Positions 9,410 through 18,334 of a stretch of DNA of 64,000 nucleotides are shown piece after piece. The stretch is taken from the NCBI RefSeq assembly GCF_009766095.1, contig NZ_LMUD01000016.1, positions 47,117 through 111,116 of the forward strand. The letters run 5' to 3'. A program made the translations under genes and the position numbers. Source of the DNA: Granulicella sp. S190 (GTDB lineage Bacteria > Acidobacteriota > Terriglobia > Terriglobales > Acidobacteriaceae). Positions within the stretch are counted from its first letter, which is position 1. Each line of letters begins with the position of its first letter. The notes under the pieces were generated by a model that was given only the letters and a program-made list of their open reading frames with translations, did not search any database and was not told the DNA's origin.

Positions 9410-11245
9410 ATGGAAGAGAAGACCATCCTCGCCGGAGCAGAACCAGAGATCGACCCCGCCGCCGAAAGCAACCTCGACGAGGACATGATCGCCCGTATTG
9501 CCCCGGCGCGAGAAGAGCGCATCTTCTTGCTTCTCTCCATCTTCATCGGCGTCGTCTCCGGTCTGCTCGTAGTCTCCTTTCGCATGGCCATCGAGTGGCT
9601 CAGCGTCCTCCTTCTGGGCTCTTCTCCCAATCCGCATCAACCGCGCCTTCTCTTCGTCCCCGCCGCCGCTGGTCTCGTCATCGCGATCCTCACCCGCTAC
9701 GTCTTCCCCAAGGTCCGCGGCAGCGGCATCAACCAGACCAAGGCCGCCCTCTACATCAGCAACGGCTACATCTCCTTCCGCACCGTCATCGGTAAATTCC
9801 TTCTCTCCGCGCTCGCCATCGGCAGCGGCCACTCCCTCGGCCCCGAAGACCCATCGCTACAGATCGGAGCAGGCGTCGCCTCCCTCATCAGCCGCCGCTT
9901 CGGCATGTCCAAAGAGAAGCTCCGCATCTTCGCGCCCATCGGAGCCGCCGCCGGCCTCGCCGCAGCCTTCAACGCTCCCATCTCTGCCATCCTCTTCGTC
10001 ATCGAAGAGGTCATCGGCCAGTGGAGCGCCGCTGTCCTCGGCTCTATCGTCCTCTCTGCCGTCGCCAGCGTCGTCGTCGCCCGCTCCTTCTGGGGATCGC
10101 AGCCGATGTTCCGTATCCCCACCATCAACCTCCGCGACTCCCGCGAACTCCTCGCCTATGCGGCCCTCGGCGTCGTTGGTGGCTTCGCCTCTCTTATCTT
10201 CGCGAAGGCCCTCAGCTATCTCCGCCCTAAACTCCGTAGCCAGCCGCAGTGGACGCAACTTTTCCAGCCCGCCGCCGCAGGCCTTCTCGTCGGAGCCATC
10301 GGCTACTTCGGCCTCGTGCAGGTCATGGGCGCGGGATACGAAGCCATCGACCAGGCCATGCACGCCCAGTTCGCCTGGAAGATGCTTCTTCTCCTCGCGC
10401 TCTTCAAGATCATCGCCACCACGCTGTCTTTTTCAAGCGGCACCCCCGGTGGTATGTTCGCCCCTACTCTCTTCATCGGAGCCATGCTTGGTGCAGCCGT
10501 AGGCACAGTCGAAAAGATCTACTTCCCCCACTTCACCGGCTCTGTCGGCTCCTACGCGCTGGTCGGCATGGGAGTCCTCTTCGCCGCCTTTCTCCGCGCC
10601 CCGCTCACCTCCGTCTTCATGGTGCTCGAGGTCAGCGGCAACTACTCCATCGTCCTGCCCGTCATCCTCGCGAACACCATCGCCTATCTCATCTCACGAG
10701 TTCTCCAGCCCGTCCCCATCCTCGAGCAGTTCACCCATCAGGATGGCCTCGACCTTCCCTCCATGGAAGAACTTCGCGAAGAGAGTAACCTCCATCTCGA
10801 AGATGCCATCCGGCCAGTCACCGTTCCCATCCTGCAGGGCACCGACACCATCGCCAATACTCTCCAGTCCGTGGCCCAATACGAAGACCTCAAATCCATT
10901 CCGGTCTTCCTCATCCAATGCGGCGACGGTCTCTGGTACGCCGCTAGAAGGGAAGAGCTCGAAGCTCTCACCTCTCTGATCGAGAACGCATCAGCAGACG
11001 AAGAGCGAAGTCCTGAAAGACAAGCTTCCCTCAGTGCCTCGTCTGATGGCCTCAGTGCGATCACCCTCGCCCAGCATCTAGGCTCCGAACGGACCCCAGT
11101 CCTCTTTCCGGATCTCCCTCTCTCAAGCGCACTCCCGCACTTCGAGCGCTGGCCTCTCTTACCCATCACCAACCGGGCTCTCCGAGGCTCTCTCGAAGGC
11201 GTCGTCTCCCTGCAAAACGTCCTGGCCCGCTACCAGAAGCGCTAA
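9410..11245 (+). CDS. ClC family chloride channel/antiporter
   Basis: A 611-residue protein with a ClC transport core (residues 35-440) and a C-terminal cytoplasmic region of about 160 residues. Seen motifs: GSGIN (104-108), GHSLGPEDPSLQIG (140-153, in place of the common GREGP pattern, with Glu146 at the gating-glutamate position), FVIEEV (196-201, whose second Glu matches the internal proton glutamate of exchangers) and GGMFAPTLF near residue 345. Keeping both glutamates favours a Cl-/H+ antiporter (inference from E. coli ClC). The C-terminal region may be a degenerate CBS pair. The start is five bases after the TPR gene, with AAGG just upstream. Confidence 0.9.
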   Translation: MEEKTILAGAEPEIDPAAESNLDEDMIARIAPAREERIFLLLSIFIGVVSGLLVVSFRMAIEWLSVLLLGSSPNPHQPRLLFVPAAAGLVIAILTRYVFPKVRGSGINQTKAALYISNGYISFRTVIGKFLLSALAIGSGHSLGPEDPSLQIGAGVASLISRRFGMSKEKLRIFAPIGAAAGLAAAFNAPISAILFVIEEVIGQWSAAVLGSIVLSAVASVVVARSFWGSQPMFRIPTINLRDSRELLAYAALGVVGGFASLIFAKALSYLRPKLRSQPQWTQLFQPAAAGLLVGAIGYFGLVQVMGAGYEAIDQAMHAQFAWKMLLLLALFKIIATTLSFSSGTPGGMFAPTLFIGAMLGAAVGTVEKIYFPHFTGSVGSYALVGMGVLFAAFLRAPLTSVFMVLEVSGNYSIVLPVILANTIAYLISRVLQPVPILEQFTHQDGLDLPSMEELREESNLHLEDAIRPVTVPILQGTDTIANTLQSVAQYEDLKSIPVFLIQCGDGLWYAARREELEALTSLIENASADEERSPERQASLSASSDGLSAITLAQHLGSERTPVLFPDLPLSSALPHFERWPLLPITNRALRGSLEGVVSLQNVLARYQKR

Positions 11246-11277
11246 AGTAAAAGGGGAGCACCGTGCCCGTCCTTTGT

Positions 11278-11317
11278 TGTCATTCCGCAGTGAAGCGAAA
11301 GAATCTGCTTTTACACG
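11278..11317 (+). repeat. Fragment of a dispersed intergenic repeat
   Basis: The stretch TGTCATTCCGCAGTGAAGCG followed by AAAGAATCTGCTTTT lies between the ClC gene and the convergent dehydratase gene. It shares GTCAT...CGCAGTG...GA with the larger repeats at 26947, 31803, 33068 and 41931, and ATCTGCTTTT with 27055-27070. It appears to be a degenerate relative rather than a full copy. Confidence 0.45.
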
Positions 11318-11342
11318 CTCCGCCATTGCCGATAAGGATTAG

Positions 11343-12365
11343 CTAAGCCCCAGCCAGCTCCCCCATCAACTGCTCCCGCAGCGCGGGCTCCAGATTCCCG
11401 CCACTCAAAATTACAGCCACCTTCTTGACCTTCGGCAACTCCGCCGCGTGAAACAACGCCGCCGCCAGCGTTACCGCGCCACTAGGCTCAGGCACCAGGT
11501 TCGTCGCGCCCAGCATCACCCGCATCGCCGCCACTATCTCGTCCTCAGACACCGTCACAATCCCATCCGCGAATCGCATGACATGCGCGAAGTTCAGTAC
11601 CCCCATGCTCTGCGTCCTCAGCCCATCTCCAATCGTCCGCGTCGTCTTCGCCGCAGGCCACTCCACCAGCGTCTTCGAGTAAAAACTCTCCTTCGCATCC
11701 GCTGCCAGCTCGGGCTCCGCACCCCACACCTGCACCCCGGCACTCGCCATCCCGGCCTGCGCCGCCAGCTTCACAGAAGTCGCCGTCCCACTCAACAATC
11801 CACCGCCGCTCACCGGCGAGATCACCAGCTCAACCCCCGGCAGCTGCTCCACAATCTCTAACCCGCAGGTAGCCTGCCCCGCGATAATCTGCGGCGCGTC
11901 ATAGGGCGGAATCATCGCATAGCCAAACTCCGCCACCAGCTCCTCCGCCTTCATCCTCCGCTCCGACGAAGCCGGACCCACCTCCACAATCTCCGCACCC
12001 AGCGTCCTCGTAGCGGCCTTCTTTACCTCAGGAGCATTGCTCGGCATCACGATCACCGCCTTCGCGCCCAGCGCCCGAGCCGCATACGCCACACCCTGCG
12101 CATGGTTCCCACTCGAATAGGTAATTACTCCACGCTGCAGCGCCTCAGGCGATAACTGCGCCACCATGTTGTAAGCCCCACGCAGCTTGAAGCTCCCAAT
12201 CGGCTGCTCGCTCTCTGCCTTGATGTAGAGATCGAACTCAGGCTCCGCAAACCGTCCCATCCGCAACCGCGCTCGTTCCACGCGATACAGCGGCGTCCTC
12301 ACCGCAACCCCGGCGATGCGCCTCTGCGCCGCCCGTATCTCCTCCAACGTCACAAACTCGCTCAT
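11343..12365 (-). CDS. Threonine/serine dehydratase family PLP enzyme
   Basis: A 340-residue fold-type II PLP enzyme of the threonine ammonia-lyase / serine racemase group. The PLP lysine is Lys60 in GSFKLRGA; SSGNHAQGVA (84-93) holds the substrate carboxylate loop, and a PVSGGGLLSG glycine loop binds the cofactor phosphate. The protein ends with the catalytic core and lacks the ACT domain of biosynthetic IlvA, so it is more likely a catabolic threonine dehydratase or a serine racemase. The ATG at 12365 is preceded by GAGGAGATGG. Exact substrate is not determinable from sequence. Confidence 0.88.
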   Translation of the reverse strand: MSEFVTLEEIRAAQRRIAGVAVRTPLYRVERARLRMGRFAEPEFDLYIKAESEQPIGSFKLRGAYNMVAQLSPEALQRGVITYSSGNHAQGVAYAARALGAKAVIVMPSNAPEVKKAATRTLGAEIVEVGPASSERRMKAEELVAEFGYAMIPPYDAPQIIAGQATCGLEIVEQLPGVELVISPVSGGGLLSGTATSVKLAAQAGMASAGVQVWGAEPELAADAKESFYSKTLVEWPAAKTTRTIGDGLRTQSMGVLNFAHVMRFADGIVTVSEDEIVAAMRVMLGATNLVPEPSGAVTLAAALFHAAELPKVKKVAVILSGGNLEPALREQLMGELAGA

Positions 12366-12447
12366 CTACTTCCATCTCCTCAAGCGCATCCGCCGCAGAG
12401 ATAATAGTATCTGCCTCAACGAAACAACAGCACTCAGTGGCCGACAG

Positions 12448-14655
12448 CTAGAACACTCGCCCCAACCCGAAGAACCACTTGCGATGCCCACTGTCGCCGA
12501 TGCTGCCCCCGCCATAAAACGGCCCCAGCAGCGTCTTCACCACCACAGCTCCTGCGATATCGTTCGGCAGGTTCGGCGTCCCCGCCGCTCCATTCCACAC
12601 CTTGCCAACCTCATAGAACCCCGCCGCGTAGATCGAATCCCCAATCACCGGATTCAGCTTCGTCAACCGGTAGAGATAGCCACCCTGCGCCAAAAAGTAA
12701 TCGCTCCCCAGCAGCTCCCCGCGATCATAAGCGCTCAGCCGCAGAGCTCCACCCAGCGAAAACCCGGCAAGCCCCAGGTTCGTCGCCCCAAAACTCGTCC
12801 CACCCGCAACCGTGCCGAAGGCAATTCCTTTCTGCCCAATCGGAAGAAAGTGCGCAGCCCTCGAGTTCCACTGCGAGTACCCGCCCTCACCAAAGGGCCT
12901 TTGCGTCGAATACGTGTACTTCGTCAACAGCTCCGACCCCCGCGTCGGCACCTGCACGTTATCCTGCCCCAGGTATTGAAACCTCACGTTGCTTACAAAC
13001 GGAGTCAGGTGGAAGAGCTGCTCAATCGGCTGTCCCACTCGCAGCGTCTCCCCGTACCACTGGTAGTCTTCGCCTGCCCTCAGCTCAGCCTTCGAACTAA
13101 ATCGGTATCCCAGGTCCGCCCCAAAACCATTTCTCTCCTCGGTATACTGCGACAGCTCTTGGCTCCCCGAGAAAAATGAATTGATCGTATGCGTGTAGTA
13201 CCCTCGAGGCGCGACGAAATACCGCTTACCCGCAACCAGTGGCTGATACAGCTCTCCCGTAACTCCCGCTACCTCACCCACCGAAGCATCAACCCGCACC
13301 TCACTGCCCGGCCCCGTCAAGCCGAAAAATGTGGCGCGCCCACCCAGCCCAAGCTGAATGTCGTTCGAATCATTCGAGTCCAGCGTCAATCCCACGTTCA
13401 AAAACGGTGGCCCATAGTCCTTGATGCGCGGCCGCACCATCAGCCCGGTCTTGTTCTTCTCATCCACCAGGTTGTAGCTGATGCTCGAGTAGGTCCCCGT
13501 CCCCTGCAGATCTGCGATCGTATCTTCAATCTTCGTCGGGTCCACCGGCTTGCCCACATACTTCGTAAACTCATTCGCAATCTCGGCTCGCTGCGCGCCC
13601 TTGATCCCATACACATCCACAAACTGCGGCACGGGAATCCGCGTCCTTCGTCGAGCATCCCGCCGCGCCACATAAGCCCGCCAGTCCGCATCGTTCAGCG
13701 CATACTTCTTCAACTCGGCGGCATGCTCCTCCGCAATTTTCACGCCCTGCGGAATAATCTCCGCGCTCTTCTCAAACTCGCTGGCGCTGAACTTGCTTAC
13801 ATCCGCCTTCAATAAAATATTCGCGTTCTTCATGCTCTGCAGCTCATTCGCCGCAACCATGATCGCGACATTCCGCCCCGCCACGCCCACCAGCGAATTC
13901 AAACTTGCCTTATCCACCGGCCCCGTATCCAGGTAAACCGCAATCACGATATCCGCGCCCATCGCCCGCGCCACATCCACCGGCAGATTATTCACCGCGC
14001 CGCCATCGGAGTAGATCTGGTCTCCATGCGCCACCGGCGCAAACACACCAGGAATCGACATCGTCGACCGCATCGCCTGCGCCAGCGAGCCATCCTTGAA
14101 GATATGTTCCTTGCCTGAGGTGATGTCCGTCGCGACGCAGCGAAACGGAATCGGCAGATCGTCAAAGCTCTTCAGGTCATAGTACGGAAGCATCTCGCGA
14201 TCCAACAAAAGCCCCACCGCCGATCCTGAGTTCAATCCGTTCGGCAGGCTCAATCCATGCTTCAATCCAAACTCCAGCCGGTTCGGAAACGCCAGCTTGT
14301 CCTCTTTGCGGCGATAGCTCAACGCCGGAAACGGAACCTGCCCGCTCAACACCACCGGCCAGTTGATCCCGCCTACAAACGTCTCAATGTCCTGTGGACT
14401 GTTGCCCGAAGCATACAGCCCGCCGATCAGCCCGCCCATGCTGGTCCCGGCCACATAGTCCACCGGAATGTGATTCACCTCCAGCCACTCGATCACGCCC
14501 ACATGTGCAAACCCCAGTGCCCCGCCACCCTCCAGCACCAGCGCGACCTTAGGCCGCGACGGCGGCTCGACCACCGGTTTCTGCGCGCTCGCTACTTCGG
14601 CCGACACCATCGCTGCGATCGAGATCGTTGCAACCATACGGCAAAAAACATTCAT
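12448..14655 (-). CDS. Patatin-like phospholipase with POTRA and outer-membrane barrel (type Vd autotransporter, PlpD-like)
   Basis: A 735-residue protein: signal peptide (residues 1-24), patatin domain (36-320), a POTRA-like segment (about 345-430, from FVDVYGIKGAQRAEI) and a beta-barrel to the end, closing in Phe. The lipase dyad is intact: GGGALG oxyanion loop (43-48), Ser72 in GTSMGG, and Asp217 in SDGG. This architecture is that of PlpD/FplA type Vd autotransporters, in which the lipase is secreted through its own barrel. Either ATG 14655 or 14661 can be used with the AGGTGG at 14665-14670; 14655 gives better spacing. Barrel assignment is from order and size, not from a structure search. 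Confidence 0.88.
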   Translation of the reverse strand: MNVFCRMVATISIAAMVSAEVASAQKPVVEPPSRPKVALVLEGGGALGFAHVGVIEWLEVNHIPVDYVAGTSMGGLIGGLYASGNSPQDIETFVGGINWPVVLSGQVPFPALSYRRKEDKLAFPNRLEFGLKHGLSLPNGLNSGSAVGLLLDREMLPYYDLKSFDDLPIPFRCVATDITSGKEHIFKDGSLAQAMRSTMSIPGVFAPVAHGDQIYSDGGAVNNLPVDVARAMGADIVIAVYLDTGPVDKASLNSLVGVAGRNVAIMVAANELQSMKNANILLKADVSKFSASEFEKSAEIIPQGVKIAEEHAAELKKYALNDADWRAYVARRDARRRTRIPVPQFVDVYGIKGAQRAEIANEFTKYVGKPVDPTKIEDTIADLQGTGTYSSISYNLVDEKNKTGLMVRPRIKDYGPPFLNVGLTLDSNDSNDIQLGLGGRATFFGLTGPGSEVRVDASVGEVAGVTGELYQPLVAGKRYFVAPRGYYTHTINSFFSGSQELSQYTEERNGFGADLGYRFSSKAELRAGEDYQWYGETLRVGQPIEQLFHLTPFVSNVRFQYLGQDNVQVPTRGSELLTKYTYSTQRPFGEGGYSQWNSRAAHFLPIGQKGIAFGTVAGGTSFGATNLGLAGFSLGGALRLSAYDRGELLGSDYFLAQGGYLYRLTKLNPVIGDSIYAAGFYEVGKVWNGAAGTPNLPNDIAGAVVVKTLLGPFYGGGSIGDSGHRKWFFGLGRVF

Positions 14656-14799
14656 CAACATAACCCACCTAACCTGCAAAACCGCATCATCGCGAGGCTC
14701 GCGCAAACTATGGGTTCCGCGCTGATCCTACTATCCCATCACCCTTGCACGGCCTCTAACCTCACAGGGGTAATCACCGCGCTAACCGCATCGCGACGC

Positions 14800-14829
14800 A
14801 AAAAAAGCGCCCCGGCAGGAGCGCTTCTT
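14800..14829 (-). terminator. Intrinsic terminator of the RNase J gene
   Basis: Read on the minus strand, GAAGCGC and GCGCTTT pair around a 10-base loop, and the 3' arm runs into seven Ts. It starts about 20 bases after the RNase J stop codon. Confidence 0.75.
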
Positions 14830-14848
14830 TCAACACCATAAAAACTCG

Positions 14849-16516
14849 TCAGATCTCCAGAATCACCGGCATGATCAAAGGCCGACGGCTCGTGCTCTTC
14901 TGGATATACCGCTTCAGGTCATTCCGAATCTTCTCTTTGATCACGCCATAGTCGGCCTTCTCTTCCGCCGAAGATCCTTCCAGCGTCCGTTGAACCACCT
15001 GCCGCGCCTCACTGATCAAACCCTCTTCTGTCGCAATCGCCATACCGCGGATCACAATCTCCGGAGGATTCTCCAGAAGGCCCGTTCGCTTGTTAATCGC
15101 AATGATCGGCAGCACAATTCCATCCTCGCTCAAGTGCTTCCGGTCGCGAATGACAATGTCCTCCACCACATCGGTCGAGGTCCCGCCAGAGTCGATGCAC
15201 ACCCGGCCAACCGTAACCTTCCCGGTCTTCGTAGCCGAACCCTTATCCAACTCCAGAACGTCGCCGTCCTCCATCAGAATCGTCTTCTCCACGACGCCCA
15301 TCGACGCCGCCAGCTCCGCGTGTCGCTTCAAGTGGCGATAGTCGCCATGCACCGGAATAAAGAACTTCGGACGAACGAGATTGATCATCAACCTCAGCTC
15401 CTCTTGGCTCCCATGTCCGCTCACGTGGATCAACCCCGACTGTCCATCGTCGTGAATCACCTTCGCATCGCGCCGCTCCAGGTGATCGATCATCCGATAG
15501 ATCGACTTCTCATTCCCTGGAATCACCCGCGAGCTCAGCAACACCGTATCGCCTGCGTCGATATGCGCGAACTTGTGATTGTTCACCGCAGCCCGGCTCA
15601 GCGCGCTCATGGGCTCGCCCTGCGTCCCGCTGATCATGATCAAAACCTTATTCGCGGGCATATCGCGAATCTGCCCCGGATTGATAATCAACCCCTGCGG
15701 CAGATCCAGATACCCAAGGTCCTGCGCAATCTCGGTCGAGTTATCCAGCGACCGCCCAATCACCGCAACCTTGCGCCCATGCTGATGCGCCAGCTCCATC
15801 GCCAGCCGAATCCGGTGAATCGAAGAAGAGAAGCAGCTGAAGAACAACTTCTTCTTCGTCTGCGAAAAAATCTCATCCAGCTTCGGCCGCACAGCCCGCT
15901 CGCTCGGCGTATACCCATTGCGATCCACGTTGGTCGAGTCCTGCAGCAGCGCGAGAACGCCCTGCTTGCCCAGCTCCGCAAACGCATGCAGATCGAACGG
16001 CTTGTTATCCGGCGGCGACAGGTCGATCTTGAAGTCGCCCGTGTGCAAAATCACGCCCACAGGCGTATGGATCGCCAGTGCCACGCAGTCCACCAGTGAG
16101 TGCGTCACCCGGATCGGCATGATCGAAAAAGGTCCCAGCGTCAGCCGCTTGCCGGGAATCAACTCGTTCAGATCGGCGTCGTCCAGCAGCCGGTGCTCTT
16201 CCAGCTTGCCTTCTACATACGCCAGCGTAAACTCGGTCCCGTACACCGGAACATTCAGCTCAGACAGAATCCACGGCAGCCCGCCAATGTGGTCTTCATG
16301 TCCATGCGTCAAAAGGATCGCGCGAACCTTCTCGCGGTTTTCAGTCAAATAGCTGATGTCCGGGACAACAATGTCCACACCCAGCAACTCTTCTTCAGGA
16401 AACATCAGACCGGCGTCGATGACAATAATGTCATCCTGCCAGCGGATCGCCATGCAGTTCATACCGAACTCACCAAGGCCACCCAGCGGAATAATCTTCA
16501 ATTTATCTTGTGCCAT
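14849..16516 (-). CDS. rnj: Ribonuclease J
   Basis: A 555-residue metallo-beta-lactamase/beta-CASP nuclease of mRNA decay and rRNA processing, with 5'-3' exonuclease and endonuclease activity in characterised members. The zinc motif LTHGHEDHIGG, the distal DFKID region, and the beta-CASP elements (SCFSSSIHRI; GTQGEPMSALSR) are all present, followed by the C-terminal domain. Length is typical. The ATG at 16516 is preferred over an adjacent in-frame TTG; the ribosome-binding site is weak. The gene upstream is rpiA on the same strand, with a repeat-like fragment between. Confidence 0.95.
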   Translation of the reverse strand: MAQDKLKIIPLGGLGEFGMNCMAIRWQDDIIVIDAGLMFPEEELLGVDIVVPDISYLTENREKVRAILLTHGHEDHIGGLPWILSELNVPVYGTEFTLAYVEGKLEEHRLLDDADLNELIPGKRLTLGPFSIMPIRVTHSLVDCVALAIHTPVGVILHTGDFKIDLSPPDNKPFDLHAFAELGKQGVLALLQDSTNVDRNGYTPSERAVRPKLDEIFSQTKKKLFFSCFSSSIHRIRLAMELAHQHGRKVAVIGRSLDNSTEIAQDLGYLDLPQGLIINPGQIRDMPANKVLIMISGTQGEPMSALSRAAVNNHKFAHIDAGDTVLLSSRVIPGNEKSIYRMIDHLERRDAKVIHDDGQSGLIHVSGHGSQEELRLMINLVRPKFFIPVHGDYRHLKRHAELAASMGVVEKTILMEDGDVLELDKGSATKTGKVTVGRVCIDSGGTSTDVVEDIVIRDRKHLSEDGIVLPIIAINKRTGLLENPPEIVIRGMAIATEEGLISEARQVVQRTLEGSSAEEKADYGVIKEKIRNDLKRYIQKSTSRRPLIMPVILEI

Positions 16517-16645
16517 CAATGCTTAAGCTTACCACCGCAAGCTCAACAGCCTGTCAACATGCCAATTACAGCGCCTTTGTGCACAAATGCCGCTACTTTC
16601 GTAGCCACCCACTCCATGGACCCCTCTTCATAGCTACCCCCGCAG

Positions 16646-16730
16646 TCATCCTGACCCTGAGCGTAGTCGAATGAGAAAGGACCCCTTTATTTCGTCTTTG
16701 TCTTCGCCGCTGCTTCGTCGGAGCAGCGCC
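16646..16730 (+). repeat. Dispersed intergenic repeat relative between rpiA and the RNase J gene
   Basis: It begins GTCATCCTGACCCTGAGCGT, contains AGTCGAATGAGAAAGGACCC, and ends in TTTATTTCGTCTTTGTC. The right part is nearly identical to that of the repeat at 31803 and similar to those at 26947 and 33068; the left part belongs to a different variant (GTCATCCTGA type). It lies between the rpiA stop and the RNase J start, in the same orientation as the other copies. Confidence 0.6.
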
Positions 16731-16736
16731 ACAAAG

Positions 16737-17447
16737 CTACTTCGCCTCCAGCACCTGAATCCCGTCAGGGCCGCCAATCACCACCTTGTTCGCCATCCCC
16801 AGAAACAATCCATGCTCCACCACACCCAGCGTAGCCTTCAATTGCTCGGCGGCCTCCCTCGCATCAAACCCAACCTGCGGCAGCTTGCAATGAGCGATAT
16901 AGTGCTGCCCATCCGTGATGTAGGGTGTGCCATTGTCCTTCATCCTCAGCTCCGCCTCATACCCCAGCTCCTTCAGCCGCCTCATCGTGGTCTCAAACCC
17001 AAACGGCACAATCTCCACCGGCAGCGTAAACACAGCCCCCAGCGTCTTCACCAGCTTCCGCGGATCCACCGCGATCACAAGCTTTTTACTCGCCGTAGCC
17101 ACAATCTTCTCCCGCAACAGCGCCCCGCCATGCCCCTTGATCAGGTACAGCGTACCCTCCTGCACCTCGTCTGCCCCATCAATGGTCAGGTCGAGCTGTG
17201 GCAGATGCGCGAAGTCGCTCATGGGAATCTTCAAACTCAGCGCCAGCCGCTGCGAATCCTCTGAGGTAGCAATCGCCTCGATGCGCAACCCATCCGCCAC
17301 CCGCCGCCCTACCTCTTCAATCACCAGCGCCGAAGTAGAGCCCGAACCCAGCCCCACCGCCATCCCATCTTCAACCTGCGACGCGGCCCACACCGCAGCT
17401 CTACGTTTGTCTGTTTCGGCCGAATTAGCTTGCTCAGAAGAACTCAT
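16737..17447 (-). CDS. rpiA: Ribose-5-phosphate isomerase A
   Basis: A 236-residue enzyme interconverting ribose 5-phosphate and ribulose 5-phosphate in the pentose phosphate pathway. It carries GLGSGSTSALVI (phosphate loop, near residue 31), DGADEV with the catalytic acids, KGHGGALLREKIVA with the conserved Lys, and VDPRKLVKTLG. The start at 17447 follows AAGGAAGG; the frame stays open upstream to 17618, but that extension shows no family sequence and is not counted. The DUF305 gene is divergent from it. Confidence 0.95.
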   Translation of the reverse strand: MSSSEQANSAETDKRRAAVWAASQVEDGMAVGLGSGSTSALVIEEVGRRVADGLRIEAIATSEDSQRLALSLKIPMSDFAHLPQLDLTIDGADEVQEGTLYLIKGHGGALLREKIVATASKKLVIAVDPRKLVKTLGAVFTLPVEIVPFGFETTMRRLKELGYEAELRMKDNGTPYITDGQHYIAHCKLPQVGFDAREAAEQLKATLGVVEHGLFLGMANKVVIGGPDGIQVLEAK

Positions 17448-17599
17448 GCCTTCCTTGATATCACGGGAAGCAAAAATCTGCACTACAGCGCCAATGGGTG
17501 AGAAATAAGCGAGTTGGAGGAACGTATCGCCCAGCTTTTTACCAATGCGGGTCCCAGGATCTAACCAGCATCCCCGTGATACCGTGAGAGAACGAAAAT

Positions 17600-18334
17600 A
17601 TGTCCGGCGCGGTGGCAAGATTGAGATTCAACTCTATTGGTTGCGGCCACGAGTCGCGAACGCGGACTACCTCCGCCACATCGTTCTGGGGACGGCTTGC
17701 AATGGCCGTGCTTTGCGGCTTATCCATCAGTCCGAGTCGTGCTCAGCAGACTAACCCCGCTCCTGTCGTGGTCCAGCCGGGCGCGCCGGGATCCCCGAGC
17801 AAGCGGCTGCCGTCCTCTACAACGGCACAGGCCCCGCAACGGTCGCAGGCTGACATCGAGTTTATGCAAGGCATGATCATGCATCACGGCCAGGCGGTTG
17901 AGATGACTGCGCTGATTCCGTCGCACACCGAGAACTCAGAGATTCGCTCCTTGGGCGCACGTATCGGCCTCTCGCAGTCGGACGAGATGAAGTTCATGAA
18001 GCGCTGGCTGACGGCGCGGGGCGAGTCCGTGTCGATGACCATGCCGGGAATGCCGGATATGGATATGAGCGGCCACCCGATGCAGGCCATGCCGGGGATG
18101 TTGACGTCAAAGCAGATGGATGCGCTACGGCAAGCCAAAGGCGCGGAGTTCGACAGGCTGTTTTTAACCGGAATGATTCAGCACCACAACGGGGCGCTGG
18201 TGATGGTCAAACAGCTCTTCGATACCCCCGGCGCAGGGCAGGATGCCGACCTGTTCGACTTTGCTACCGACGCAGACAACACGCAACGAGCCGAGATTGG
18301 AATCATGCAGAACATGTTGAAGGAGAAACGATGA
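17600..18334 (+). CDS. DUF305 family exported protein
   Basis: A 244-residue protein with an N-terminal export signal (hydrophobic stretch near residues 30-47 ending SRA-QQ) and two DUF305 helical modules. The hallmarks are MIMHHGQAVEM and MIQHHNGALVMV, each a His-His pair followed by Met, in the ferritin-like family pattern. A Met/His-rich linker (MPGMPDMDMSGHPMQAM) suggests binding of a soft metal such as copper (inference). The stop overlaps the start of the LVIVD gene by four bases (ATGA). Codon choice favours G-ending codons, unlike plus-strand neighbours. Confidence 0.85.
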   Translation: MSGAVARLRFNSIGCGHESRTRTTSATSFWGRLAMAVLCGLSISPSRAQQTNPAPVVVQPGAPGSPSKRLPSSTTAQAPQRSQADIEFMQGMIMHHGQAVEMTALIPSHTENSEIRSLGARIGLSQSDEMKFMKRWLTARGESVSMTMPGMPDMDMSGHPMQAMPGMLTSKQMDALRQAKGAEFDRLFLTGMIQHHNGALVMVKQLFDTPGAGQDADLFDFATDADNTQRAEIGIMQNMLKEKR

